Below, in pieces: positions 28,545-39,330 of a DNA stretch of 64,000 nt. Each line of letters begins with the position of its first letter. The stretch's first letter is position 1. The DNA comes from Albugo candida. Taxonomy: Eukaryota; Oomycota; Peronosporomycetes; Albuginales; Albuginaceae. The DNA is taken from positions 1 through 64,000 of the forward strand of contig CAJNAR010000182.1 in NCBI GenBank assembly GCA_905220665.1, written 5' to 3'. The position numbers and the translations under genes are program-made. The notes beneath the pieces were generated by a model that was not told the origin of the DNA, ran no database searches, and worked only from the letters and a program-made list of their open reading frames with translations.

Positions 28545-28557
28545 AAATGAAAAATGA
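28545..28557 (-). promoter_or_regulatory. Inr/FPR core promoter element
   Basis: TCATTTTTCATTT on the minus strand matches every position of the oomycete consensus TCATTYYNCAWTT. It is 30 bases before the ATG at 28515, the usual distance for a start site in this group. It is one of the reasons for placing the window in an oomycete. Confidence 0.6.
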
Positions 28558-29120
28558 CAAACGTGAAACGTGAAACGCTGAGGTAGTACGCTTCGTGTAA
28601 AAGCCTGTAATATTTCGGACCTGCCCATGAAAAGTGCAAACTGTAAATTATCTGGTTATTGCAACGTACGTTTACGAAACTCGAAATATTATCATCAAAG
28701 TGTACGGTGATTGGTTTGTAAATGCAAAGAAAACGTGATGAGGAACCCAGTCGATCGATATCAACATTGCGGTATTCGCGAATGGAGTTACGACACCCAT
28801 GTCATAACGGTTATCACTTTGTAAAAGGTAGACAATTAAGGGAAACTCGACCTTTTTCTCATCAAAAGGTCTCTAGAAAGATAAAATGAGTTTCTTCTCG
28901 TTTGACTGGCGAGTGTGTTCTCCTTTGTTCTGCTTCTTCGGAAACTTTGTAACAATATTGTATACTAGAAACTCTGATAAGGTTGATAAAACAGCTTCCT
29001 CGGCACGTTTCATACCGAAAACCCTCGAATCTTATTCCCTAACCCTGCACGTCTTCAGTCTTCTAGAATTAGTAGACCTATAATCACGTTGTTCCACACT
29101 ACATTTTTATTTGCAAGAAA
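28558..29120. other. Intergenic, divergent promoter region
   Basis: About 560 bases between the divergent START/FYVE and SERF genes. No gene is recognised. A 65-codon open frame at 28886 looks random. A pyrimidine-rich CACACTACATTTTT stretch about 28 bases before the SERF ATG may be its start site. Confidence 0.45.
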
Positions 29121-29380
29121 ATGAGCCGTGGAAACCAAAGAGACGTCGATCGACAGGTGCGTTGAAGTGTTTTCAGATCGAAATCACTGAGGTTGAGCTT
29201 GTGTCATTGTCGTAGCGCGCTCAAGCCCGTGCTACAAAAAACGCCAAAGGAAACAAAGGGGACCCAAAAGCGCGTAAAGAGGCTGATGCGAAAGCCTTAC
29301 AGGATAAAATAGCTCGAAAAGCGGCAATGAAGGTGGAAAAGGGTGAGGACGCCGCATGTTCGAAGAATGGGAAGAAATAA
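29121..29380 (+). CDS. SERF/4F5 family protein
   Basis: Small, very basic, mostly disordered protein of 66 residues. Exon 1 (29121-29156) encodes MSRGNQRDVDRQ, the 4F5 family opening MTRGNQRExxRxK. Exon 2 (29216-29380) encodes a chain of Ala/Lys/Arg with QARATKNAKGNKGDPKARKE and a closing KNGKK. The 59-nt intron is GT-AG (GTGCGT...CGTAG) and phase 0. In animals SERF proteins modify protein aggregation; in general they bind nucleic acids and sit in nucleus and cytosol. The second exon is too short and too simple to be noticed alone. The alternating KxA pattern and the exact N-terminus make the call. Confidence 0.82.
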
Positions 29381-29817
29381 GGATGCGTCAAACGAATAGA
29401 ATGTTTGTGTATAAGATAAGGATTCGGAGTGAAAACGGGCATCGTTACTGTATCACACTTTTCATAACAAGACATCACAATCGCAAAAACGCTCTTCACT
29501 ACGATCGAATTCGAACGCTTCCATGAAAACGCTCGTTTTAACTTAACAAAACAATACCAGCATATCTGCAGTAACATACAAGTATCAAATATGAGAGGTC
29601 GTTCGACTGCTTTTCCTTTCAAAATTGACACGCATACTAGCATTAATGACAATTATAAGTCTTCTGCAATCGTACTTAATCGATAATGCGCAACATTGCG
29701 CTGTCATCCCAATATCCCCAGTATAAGTGGCCAACTCTTCATCGATTTTGGTGTACCACACCACTTGACGCTCTTTCACATTGACATTACAAAATCTCGG
29801 CACCAAAAGGAAACCAA
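29381..29817. other. Intergenic, no gene recognised
   Basis: About 440 bases between SERF and the aminotransferase. Only shadow frames are seen. TCACATTGACATT at about 29778-29790 resembles the Inr/FPR start-site element of the next gene. Confidence 0.4.
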
Positions 29818-31270
29818 ATGACTAAAAAGACATTATGCATGATCCCCGGACCCGTGGAATTTGAAGATAGAGTACTCGCATCGTTTGCACATGAGGGAAT
29901 CTCTCACGTCGATTCTCAAGTTCTCGAAACCTTTGGCTCTTGTCTCGAAAAGCTTCGTAAAGTAAGATCTCATAGAAACCTCTATATTTCCATATCACAC
30001 AGCATCGCATTAACCGTGTTATCTGATATTCCTTATTATATCATATAATATAATTTAACAGGTCCTATTCGCACCCGATGGACAACCCTTAATAGTAGCC
30101 GGGTCCGGCACACTCGGATGGGATATGGTCGGCGCTAATTTGATGCAGGAAGGCGACCATGTTCTGGCCATCAACACAGGGTATTTTGGTGATTTCTTTG
30201 GAAAGTGTTTGACCGCTTACGGTGGCAATGTGACACATTTGACCGCATCCATTGGTTCATTTCCAACGTTGAAGGAACTGGAATTTCTCCTACAGGACAA
30301 TAAAGCTTCGCCGTTCCAACTGATTACCATCACACACGTCGATACATCGACAGGAGTACTGGTGAATGTCGAAGCATACGCTCGCCTTATTCGAAAATAT
30401 CATCCGGAAGCACTGATCATTGTGGACAGTGTGTGTGCGCTTGGAGGAGAGCCACTGTATATGACGGAATGGGATGTTGATTACGTGCTCACTGGCTCAC
30501 AAAAATGCATTGGCGTGCCCGCAGGACTCAGTCTGAGTGTCATTCGACCTCGAGCTCTCAAAAGATTCCAATCGCTACATCCAGAGACGTTACAAGTAGC
30601 AAGAGGAGCGTACTATTTCGATTGGAATAATTGGATACCGATCATGAAGAACTATGAAGCTCGAAAGCCATCCTACTTTGCCACACCGTCTGTGAATCAC
30701 CTTTTTGCGCTTAACACCGCATTAGACATTCTATTGGAGAACGGTGGGATGGAACAGCGATTCAAAGAGCATGCGATTGTTGCAAATGCGATCCAACAAG
30801 CACTTGGAAGTCTGGGATGCACACTGATCACTCAAGCGGGAGCACATGCACATACGCTTTCGTGTGTACGCTATCCTCCAGGCATCAGTGCGTCTGATTT
30901 TTTGTCCAAAGTGAGATCTCGTGGCGTATCGCTAGCTGGTGGACTTCATCATCAAATCAAGACCGAGTACTTTCGTATCGGGCACATGGGACCAAGCACA
31001 AGAAGACTCGATCATATCTGGAAGACATTTGAAGCAATTGAGACAGCTCTATTGGCATGTGGCTACATACTTCCACCCGGTGGGCACAAAGAAGCCATCC
31101 TCGCACTTGAAGCTGCGTCGTCCAAGATCCCACTCAAGCCAGGTTGTACATTCATACGCGCAATGCACGCCTGCCCACTACCGCCCAAATGCCAGTTCTA
31201 CTCACTTGCTGCGCTGGCAGCTGCGTTCACGAGCGGCTTCTTTCTAGCGCGTTTTCATTCGCGTGCTTGA
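29818..31270 (+). CDS. Alanine/serine-glyoxylate aminotransferase with C-terminal membrane anchor
   Basis: PLP-dependent class V aminotransferase that turns glyoxylate into glycine. Exon 1 is 29818-29961 and exon 2 is 30062-31270, with a 100-nt AT-rich GT-AG intron, giving 450 residues. Family marks are MIPGPVEFEDRVLASFA and the HVDSQ block near the N-terminus, AGSGTLGWDM, DSVCALGGEPL with the PLP-ring Asp, and TGSQKCIGVPAGLSL with the Schiff-base Lys at about 196. C-terminal FRIGHMG is also typical. After the catalytic domain comes a spacer and then a hydrophobic helix (FYSLAALAAAFTSGFFLARF, about 425-446) with a basic tail. That is the design of a tail-anchored protein. The final SRA is not a standard PTS1. 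Peroxisomal or mitochondrial outer-membrane placement is a guess. Confidence 0.9.
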
Positions 31271-31345
31271 TACGTTTTCGTAGGTGAAAAGATCCAAATG
31301 CAAAAGCGAAGAAAGATCGTGTTTTTTTTTCATGCAAGAATTCTC

Positions 31346-32731
31346 TCAAGTTTTTGACGCTTCCTGCAGCTCCTCAAGCAATGTATTCTGTTCATTCAGC
31401 ATCAGCGCCTCCATCAGCGGATCCATGAGCTCTCCATTGAGAAACCTTTCGATTCCGTAAAGTGTGACATTGACGCGATGATCGCTCACACGACTTTGCG
31501 GGAAATTATACGTCCGAATTCGTTCCGATCGATCTCCCGATCCAATTTGTGAGCTACGAAGTTGATGTCTCTTGGTGTCTCTTTGGTCACGCAATTGAGC
31601 GTGGACGCGTGCACGGAGGATATTCATCGCTTTGGCTTTGTTTTGATGTTGCGATCGCTCATCCTACATATTTCCATCAATTCCCATCATCCATTCGTCT
31701 CCGCTTAAACACACACCTGGACAGCTGCTTGGATACCTGTGGGTATATGTGTGATGCGAACCGCGCTCTCGGTCGTGTTCACATGTTGTCCGCCACTTCC
31801 ACTCGCGCGATATACGTCCATTCGAAGATCTTTTGGGTTCAATTCCAACTCAATTTCTTCAATTTCCGGCAATACGACTACCGATACGGCGCTCGTATGC
31901 ACTCGTACGTCGTTTATAGGCACTCTTTGCACGCGATGGACACCACTTTCAAACTTAAAGTGCCCGTACACACCGCGCCCTTGGATGGCGCACACACATT
32001 CTTTACATCCGCCGAGATCCGTATGAGTGATGGTCAAAATATGAAGTCGCCAATTCTGAAGGAGGGCGATTTTTTGGTATAGTTTAACCAAGTCATTTGC
32101 AAAAAGACAAGCTTCCTCGCCTCCGGTTCCCGCACGAATTTCCAAAATGCAGTTTTTATCGTCAGCTGGATCGCGGGGAAGTAATTGGCGCTAGTAGAGA
32201 TGGTGAATGGAGATGGGGGTGATGGAGACAACGCACCGTGAGCGATTTCTCCAGCGCGATGGCTTTTTCTTTGGCTTCTTCGAGTTCCTCTTTGGCTAAT
32301 TGAATGAGTTCCTCATCCTTTTCTGACGAAGGAGTTGAGATGATCTATCGAAAAACGTGAGGAAGAGAACGGAAGATGATGAGATGGGAACCTCCGTGAG
32401 TTCGTCGATTGTCTGATGCGTGGATTGAAGATGTTGGATGGTTGTGATTTTGGGTGTGAGTTCCGCAAGTTCGATGGAAAGATTCTTGAGGATCGATGAA
32501 CTCATTTTGCCTTGAGGACTGTGAGGAGTGAGGGGATGAGATGTATGGAAAATGGACAACGCGCCTGTAAAGCTGCTCAGATAGCGATTTATGGCGTTCG
32601 AGAAGAAGTTTCATGTTGCTTTGGATGGATGATGATAGTGTGAAGTTTCGCATTCGGATGCGACGGACGGGAATCGGTGATACATTGCGTTGAGGGCACA
32701 AGAAGAAGCGTGAGTGGAACCCTCGCCGCAT
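31346..32731 (-). CDS. Peptide chain release factor 1, mitochondrial
   Basis: Class I release factor that reads UAA/UAG and releases the protein in the organelle. There are five exons: 32565-32731, 32392-32518, 32237-32344, 31717-32190 and 31346-31663, giving 397 residues. Introns are 46, 47, 46 and 53 nt. The joined frame gives [65 protein letters not shown], the catalytic GGQ in [19 protein letters not shown], and [20 protein letters not shown]. All these are RF1 blocks. Residues 1-39 are Arg/Ser-rich with no acid, a typical mitochondrial presequence. The first intron (32519-32564) seems to start with GC (AG/GCGCGT), since the nearby GT does not keep frame. The other three are GT-AG. Confidence 0.9.
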
Positions 32732-32881
32732 TTTGATTGGGAACGGACAGGATTTCCGCCAATCATTGTAGGTTTTAATTTGACCAATCGTAGTAAAGCG
32801 TTGGGTTTATTGTCCACTAAGTGACGTTCATGAAGATTGAGTATACAAACAAACCGGCACTGCACAGTATTAGGTTTGCTC

Positions 32882-32889
32882 GTATGGGA
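32882..32889 (+). promoter_or_regulatory. Candidate snRNA proximal element (U1 copy 2)
   Basis: GTATGGGA, the same octamer as before U1 copy 1, 50 bases before the RNA start. A TATAAAG word follows directly at about 32890-32896. Confidence 0.4.
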
Positions 32890-32931
32890 TATAAAGTGGT
32901 ATAAGCGTTACCATGGACCATTATCATAATC

Positions 32932-33092
32932 ATACTTACCTGACTGGAGTCTGACAGTGATCAATAAGGCTGTTGGCTTGGGCCGGAGCAGGTCCCTTGC
33001 ACTCCGATGCTGTAATGGTCCAGGAATGCCCTCTGGGTAACTCCACAGTATAATTTTTGATAGCGGGGGTGAGCGCGTGCGCCGCCCCCACC
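32932..33092 (+). ncRNA. U1 snRNA (copy 2)
   Basis: Identical to the RNA at 913-1073 over the whole transcribed length: 5' ATACTTACCTG, the TTGCACTCC U1A loop, Sm site AATTTTTG and GC-rich 3' hairpin. Only seven bases directly upstream (CATAATC) and the octamer near -50 are also shared. The remaining flanks differ, so this is not a recent segmental duplication. It lies in the divergent spacer between release factor 1 and the chromo-barrel gene. Confidence 0.93.
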
Positions 33093-33270
33093 CCTTCTCC
33101 ACATATCAAACACTTGAAAAATGTACTGCTACTGCCTATTTAATTGTACCGTATACGCGCGAGTAGTGCGCCCACTCGTAAGTGTCGGTTCGAAATCTAT
33201 TTCTTATCCAAAAGACACGAACTTGCAATCTTCAAATCGCATCTAAAAATCTAAGCTTTCCGATTCGCAA

Positions 33271-34629
33271 ATGTATCTAACTCGACGATTGCTACGCTCA
33301 ACGCTCTCACCTTCGCAATGTTACACGCCTACAACTTCGTCGTCACCAAATAAAATGAAATCCAATGCGCTTACAAATCACATAAATAAAGAGCCATTTG
33401 ATCCAAAAGAGTTGTATTACGGATACCAACGAGTCGTCGACGCTCGCGATTCCAAAGAGCGATGGTCAGAAGCTAGAATTCTCGATTTGAATGAGTCGGA
33501 ACGACTATTATTTGTGCATTATATTGGCTGGAATTCGAGGTATGACGAGTGGGTGGCTCGAGAGAGAATCACGGCGCACGGGAGACACACAAAAGCGAAG
33601 CGAAAACCGCCTGAAAGTTGGGATGGAAAAACATCGCTTTTCCGTCGACGTGGTAAGAGGAGAGCCAGTATAGTACCGGTAAGTATCGACCATCAGGATA
33701 CCGATACTTCAGCGGTAATACCGACATCCCCGTGCTCTCCCGTTAAAGTACGAAAGCTCCCGGAAGCAAATGATTCCATACACAGCGATGCAACGGACGA
33801 ACCAAGAGACGAACCAGTTCGCATTGAGGTTGCATCGCTCGATGGAACTCAGGGTAATGAACCAAAGGAAAGAACGATCGATTTGGAGCTTACTATCGAC
33901 GTGCATGCGGACCCAATGGAATCGTCTGTGACCCGGGACAAGTCTCATAAGAAAGCCAAAAAGGAACAAAAGATACCACGATGTACCGACTCCGACACCG
34001 AGATAAATGGAATGGAAGAATATGCAATGGAAGGTCCGAATCGTACCACAAAAAAACATTTGGCCGCTATTTTCCGATCGAGGCTACAGCAAAGTTATCG
34101 TGTCGAAGGGTACCAAATGTACATGGGACCGACGTCCCCGACGGAATCAGCTTTGGAGGCATTCTCATTGCATCATAATCCATCATATAGTGCAGCAGTA
34201 CAATGTCAGAGTTTTTCTCGGTGTGCTAGGAAGGAAGAGCATTTTCAAGATCAAATCGGTCGGATGGAGCAGGAAGCGTATCATCAGCAAACATTGGCGC
34301 TACGAAAAAAGAATTTACAATTTGCTGTGGAGAGTGAGGAATTACTGAAAAAGAGCAGTGCTTTGTGGCACGATCAGAGTCACGCTTTTCGGGTGTTGGA
34401 TTCAACTGCTTCTCCGACAAACGCTTCGACTTCGTCTGAAAGCAGTCCGAAAATCCAAAGTGTCAATCAGAGTTCTGAAGCAGATACAGGTCAACGTTTT
34501 GGATTAAAGGAGAAAGGTGTCACTTCTGAATGTTCGGCTAAAGAGAAGGAATCCGATGCATTGGAAAATGGAAAGGATGAAGCGAATCAGAAAGAAGAGG
34601 ATGAAATTTTGTACGAATTTGTGTTATAA
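33271..34629 (+). CDS. Chromo-barrel (Tudor-knot) domain protein
   Basis: A 452-residue protein whose only clear domain is an N-terminal chromo barrel at about 48-98 (YGYQRVVDARDSKERW, then LLFVHYIGWNSRYDEWVARE). This is the fold that reads methyl-lysine or binds RNA in MRG15, MSL3 and MOF. No MRG or acetyltransferase domain follows. The rest is charged and disordered: a KRKPP basic segment, Asp/Glu/Ser-rich stretches, a KKAKKEQK cluster, and a short coiled coil near 325-365 (QDQIGRMEQEAYHQQTLALR). The first 28 residues are Arg/Ser/Thr-rich, and the Met at residue 29 is an alternative start. A nuclear chromatin role is inferred from the domain. Confidence 0.8.
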   Translation: MYLTRRLLRSTLSPSQCYTPTTSSSPNKMKSNALTNHINKEPFDPKELYYGYQRVVDARDSKERWSEARILDLNESERLLFVHYIGWNSRYDEWVARERITAHGRHTKAKRKPPESWDGKTSLFRRRGKRRASIVPVSIDHQDTDTSAVIPTSPCSPVKVRKLPEANDSIHSDATDEPRDEPVRIEVASLDGTQGNEPKERTIDLELTIDVHADPMESSVTRDKSHKKAKKEQKIPRCTDSDTEINGMEEYAMEGPNRTTKKHLAAIFRSRLQQSYRVEGYQMYMGPTSPTESALEAFSLHHNPSYSAAVQCQSFSRCARKEEHFQDQIGRMEQEAYHQQTLALRKKNLQFAVESEELLKKSSALWHDQSHAFRVLDSTASPTNASTSSESSPKIQSVNQSSEADTGQRFGLKEKGVTSECSAKEKESDALENGKDEANQKEEDEILYEFVL

Positions 34630-35646
34630 TTTGGTGAAATTGACATTTCCGTATGTACCTGGAGTGATTGTCGAAACTTTGTAAAGTAAAAAGCGGCTGT
34701 AAAGGGTTTTCAAAGTGAATGTGAAGGGCGTGCTAATGGAAGTGCTATTTTGCGAGTGGAAGAGAAATAGGGCAAATGGGTCGCAATGTGATCAGAAAGA
34801 GATTATGTGATGCTGTTTTGTATGTTGAGAAGCATTGCGATGGCTGAGATTGAATATCAAATTGGTTTCTTTTTGTATTCGCTTTATACGGGGGCCTCTA
34901 TTAAAAATGTGTATCGTACTTATCGGCATTTCTTAAGTGCGACCGACAGAGAACATGAAGTAGAAATATTACAAATAGTATGTTAGCGATAAATAGATAA
35001 GAAGTTCACTTGAAGCAATACATTTTGGCTGAAAAATCGTCACTGAAACGATATGGTTGATGTCAAGTTGGTGAATACTAGTATTCCTACCCGATCCGTC
35101 AAATATATTTCAGGTCAGAAGCCGCACATCCTTGACAAGAACACCAAGTGAAGAGGATTCTTGGGAGAGCAATGAGGAATGTATGCCCGTCACTATATAC
35201 TCATCGAATTTGCGTTTGATCTATCATATATTTGATATTTTCAAGTCATGAAACAGGATCATCAGTGTAAATAACTCAAGTTGACACGTCAAACATATTG
35301 AAGCGGTAGATTCGAACATTTGCATTTTCCCAAATTATGTGGAATATTGTGAAGGTTGGAAGGAGTTGAGTCAGACTAGAACCACACCCTGTGAGAAGGG
35401 GTATACAGAATTTTTGATTGTGTTTTGTGTCTGGATGCAGAAGTAGCTTCATTTTTGTTTGTGCACTAGCAACGTAGCGCATTAGTATAAAGTAATTCCA
35501 TAGAGCCAGACTATAAGCGGGATTACTGTGCATATCCTAAAGGATAATGCTGGAGTATTTATTCGTCCTACCGATGGCTATTGCTCTTTCAAATATGATT
35601 TCTCAGTTCCCGTAAAGTATCCGCGAATGATTTGGTGCGGAACTTT
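34630..35646. other. Intergenic, left edge of gene-poor block
   Basis: About 1 kb with no recognised gene. The longest frame (85 codons, minus strand, 35276-35533) has no family features. It marks the start of the decayed retroelement region. Confidence 0.45.
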
Positions 35647-35735
35647 TGTTGAAATGTACGCTGTAGTTAAAGTACTGTATGAGGTGAATCCACGATAAAG
35701 CGACGACTGTGAGGTATGGTACATATTATCATTAA
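35647..35735 (+). repeat. 5' LTR remnant
   Basis: About 90 bases beginning TGTTGAAATGTACGCTGTAG and ending near GAGGTATGGTACATA. They align with the 3' LTR at 38992, with the shared words CCACGATA, GACTGTGAGG/GATTGTGAGG and GTATGGTACATA. Further similarity is lost. Confidence 0.6.
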
Positions 35736-38700
35736 TGAACGTGAAAGAAAAGTTGCTGAATGAGCACGATAAAAAAAGCAGCAAGGTAGCTCTGAGGGTG
35801 CATTTTGCGTACGTCATGGCCAAGAATGAGGACGGACGATGCGTCAAAACGAACGGCGCATGAAGATTATAAGGAGCAATTTTGTGGAAGGTGCCGAAGA
35901 TGCAACAAACTGGGCCGTAAGCAATATTAGTCCAAGACAAAGTCTGCGACGGACGCGAATTTAATTGCATTAAGAGTTCATGATGGTGGTAAACAAGGTT
36001 GGTTGTTGGACGGTGGGACCTAGTCACATATGATCCCGGCAAAGCAAGATTTAGCCGAATTGCATGAGTTAGAGGATCCAATCGAAATTCGTGTTGTAGA
36101 CGGAGCCAAGATGGAAGCAATTAAAAAAAGAACCGTTATATTCCGCTATAAGATTGGTATAATGGTGAAGGGAGTGTCACACATACCCACTTTGGATAGA
36201 GGGCTACTGTCAGACCCGATGAAAGCTCATCATGGGCTCGACATGCGTTTCGGTGCAAATCATTGCGACATATGTAAAGGGAATTGATCTACTGGCGCCA
36301 TTGAAGCGAGAAGGTAACGTGTACATACTCAACGTGGAACATGAGCGTGCTTTTGTGGTTGGACACAAGAACGCTGAGAACAAGTGGGAGCTGCGGCATT
36401 CCAGAATGATCCATCCACGCCACAGAGTCTACGATAAACACAACAGTGGACTGAAGCTTTGCCAAGAATTTCGGACAAAGTTGGCAAACTGCAGCGGATG
36501 TCTGTCGATGACGAAGATCATGCAGACATTACAATTAGTTCACGCAAATGTCAAAAGACCCATGAAAACAGTCTCGTTTGATGCTGTCGATTCTTGACGA
36601 CTTCTCCGCATTTGTGAACGTATACTTTTTAAAGACCAAAAGTGAGGTAACTACCAAGTTCAACAAGTACAAAGCAGAATGAACTACAGTGTGGAACGAA
36701 GCTATACGCACGGACAACGGAGGAGATCGTAAAACAAGAGGTTTGAATTAATATGCCGGAGAGAGTTGAATCATTCACCAGTAAAAAGTATCCTACACCC
36801 CGAAGTAAAACGGAGTTGCTAAGCGAATGAACAGGACAATCACGGAAAAGACGAGAAGCATGATGAGCCACAAGGGTGCTGCATAGACTTGGTGGGATGA
36901 AGCAATACATACCGGGGTTCACCTGATCAATCGAAACACAAGAATCCATTCCTCGAATATGACTCCATTCAAAAAAAGTTCAAGGCAAAGCTGCAACTAC
37001 ATTACCCACGTGTGTTGTGATCGCTGGGATAAGTTCAATCAGTTGCATGCTACTGGGATTTGCCAAACATGCAAAAGGCCATTCAGTTTTTGATATGAAG
37101 ACACACACTGTTCAGACCAGCAGAACGATTGCGCTAGATGAACGCCAAGTTGACAGTATGTACAAGGAAACTTGTCAAATACTACAGTGACTGATAAAGC
37201 AGCGATCCCATGCGAATGTGATGCGAATGATGACTTACATGATCGATTGCATATCAATGGAACTGCAGATGTGGAAATGGAGGAAGGGAATGGAGATGAT
37301 GACGCGGGGATGGATAAACAGATACGTGACATTGAAACCGAGGACGCCAGCATAAACTTCTGGGATGGCTGTCACAAATCGCACTCAAATCACTCAGAAC
37401 AACTTACGCAACAGCCACGACAATTGCAGATAGGTTTTGCCTGCAAGAAAACGCACCCGGTAAAACAAAGGGTAAAAAAGGTAACGAGATGATATTCACC
37501 CAAAGATTGCTCGTGTTTCCCATATGCAAAGCAACCGACGCCTTCTTACCGACGCAACCAGTGGTAGAGATGAATGCGATATTGCAAAGATTGAGCACCA
37601 ACCCATACTGATGATTGAAGCTGATGCTGCTGACAACCATACTGAAGACAGTATCTTCGTGTAAGATAATAATATCAAGTCAAATGAGAGAGATGATAAC
37701 CAACCAACCTCCATCCAAGATATCGCGATTGGATAGCGACACGCAGTTGACGGTAGAAGTCGCGATGGTAACACAAAATTTTCCATCCTTGTATGAAGAT
37801 GAAAAAGACCAGTAGATTTTTAGCCATTGATAACAGATTTGCTGCGCACAAATGGAAGAACACGTGGTCAATTATGAAACACAAATGAAGGATTAAGACT
37901 ATTGAATTTCGGTGGGTCTGGGTCAAGAAAGAGACGGGCCCGACGCTGCTCTACAAAGCGAGATTGGTTGCGCTGGTAATTTGGCAACATCAAGGAGTCG
38001 ATTTCTTCGAGACATACGCTGCTGTGGCGAACATTAATTCGATTAGCATACTGCTATCAACGTGCTGTGCAATTGGATACATCATTGAACAAAACGATGT
38101 GGACACAGCGTATATGAATGTAGACATACAAGAAGTCTAGTTGGAAGTTCCAAAGGGTCTAAAGCTGAACCGTGATTTATATGGCATAAAGCAACCACAC
38201 AATGCATTGCTGCAGAAACTATTCGAGCAGAAATCCAGGCACTAGACTTTCGAACAAAAACAGCCCGACGACGCAAGAATAAAAAGAATTTATGAATTCC
38301 AAACCGTATCGCTACCATATTGAGCGCTTACTGTATGTTGCAACATGCACAGGGCCGGATGTGGCATTCGCTGTGAGTCAACTCGGACGTTTTTCATCCA
38401 ACCCTACATCGAAGCATTGGAAGGCAACAATTTAGGTATTGCCATACTTAAAATCGACGGCTACATTCGAGTAAACTACACTGTCAATAGAACCGCGAAC
38501 CAACTATCTGCCTACAGTGATGCAGATTGGAGGAGCAACTTGGATGGACGTAGATCTGTTAGCTGAGTATCGGCACTACTGAGTGGTGAACCAGTTGTAT
38601 TTAAGTCATAACAAAAAATACCAACGTATGGTGGCCTTGAGTACCTCAGAAGCTGAGTATATGGTAATGAGCATGTGTGCATAGGACGTACTGCGGGCAA

Positions 38701-38991
38701 GAGAAATGCTCTCCGACCTAAATTCGAACAGAAGAATCCAAGATTGTCTGGGAAGATAATCAAGGAGCTTTCGCACTTGCCACGAGCCCAGGATATCATG
38801 CGCGACGAAGCATGCGGATATCCGCTATCACTTTATTCGTGAGAAAATAACGACAGGTTTGATAAAAGTGATCGACAATGAGACGAAATACCAAGTCGCG
38901 AACAGTCTGACGAAACCACTAGGAACCAACGAATACAATGCATTCGTGATGCAATGGTATCAATTGAGCGTGCAACTACATTACATGGGGG

Positions 38992-39173
38992 TGTTAAAAC
39001 GTACACTATAGTTTAAGTTCTGTAGGAGACTGATCCACGATATGCAAAGTGACGATTGTGAGGTATGGTACATAATTCGAGGTGCTGTAATCAGTGGCCA
39101 GCAGGCGACTATAAAACTTTTGTAAAACTTGATAATACAGTTCTTCTTTTCTTTCCTCGAAATAACATAAACG
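38992..39173 (+). repeat. 3' LTR
   Basis: Starts TGTTAAAACG directly after a purine-rich tract (TACATGGGGG) and extends to about 39173, where a second copy of the element's internal 3' end begins. It is about 180 bases, short even for a copia LTR. Confidence 0.55.
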
Positions 39174-39330
39174 AATGCAATGGGTATCAAGTGGGCGTAC
39201 AACTACATGAAGTGGAAGTGCTAAAATATACACTATGGTTGAACTCTGTTTGAGAAAAATTCCACGATATGCAAAGCGAGGGCGTTGAGGTATTGTACAT
39301 AATTTGGGGAATTGGGGCTAGTGATCGCTA
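39174..39330 (+). repeat. Tandem copy of element 3' end plus LTR start
   Basis: About 145 bases repeat the sequence from 38950 onward at a distance of 226-227 bases. GCAATGG(G)TATCAA, GCGTACAACTACAT and an LTR start TGCTAAAATATACACTATGG at 39219 recur, followed by CCACGATATGCAAAG. The element's end is therefore present twice in tandem. Confidence 0.6.

Larger units (their letters stand above)
35647..39330 (+). mobile_element. Decayed Ty1/copia LTR retrotransposon
   Basis: Read in three frames with many stops, the plus strand keeps the order of a copia polyprotein. A CCHC-like knuckle remnant is near 35877-35920. A protease remnant WLLDGGT (for DSGA) is at about 36002. HIPTLDRGLLS and an HSRMIHPRHR pre-integrase stretch with C..C follow at 36190-36520. 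Integrase words RTDNGGD, NRTITEKTRSMM and EAIHTGVHLINRNTR are at 36700-36950. The reverse-transcriptase piece FFETYAAVANINSISILLS is at about 38005. RNase H pieces LLYVATCTGPDVAFAVSQLG and YSDADWRSNLDGRRSV are at 38330-38570. The order is gag-PR-INT-RT-RH, which defines copia. LTR remnants begin TGTTGAAATG (35647), TGTTAAAACG (38992) and TGCTAAAATA (39219). No frame is intact, so the element is dead. Confidence 0.85.

Noticed and set aside
35578..36120. 180-codon minus-strand frame
   Set aside because: It reads the antisense of the LTR remnant; the same MYHTSQSSL word appears antisense to the 3' LTR at 38981-39202.
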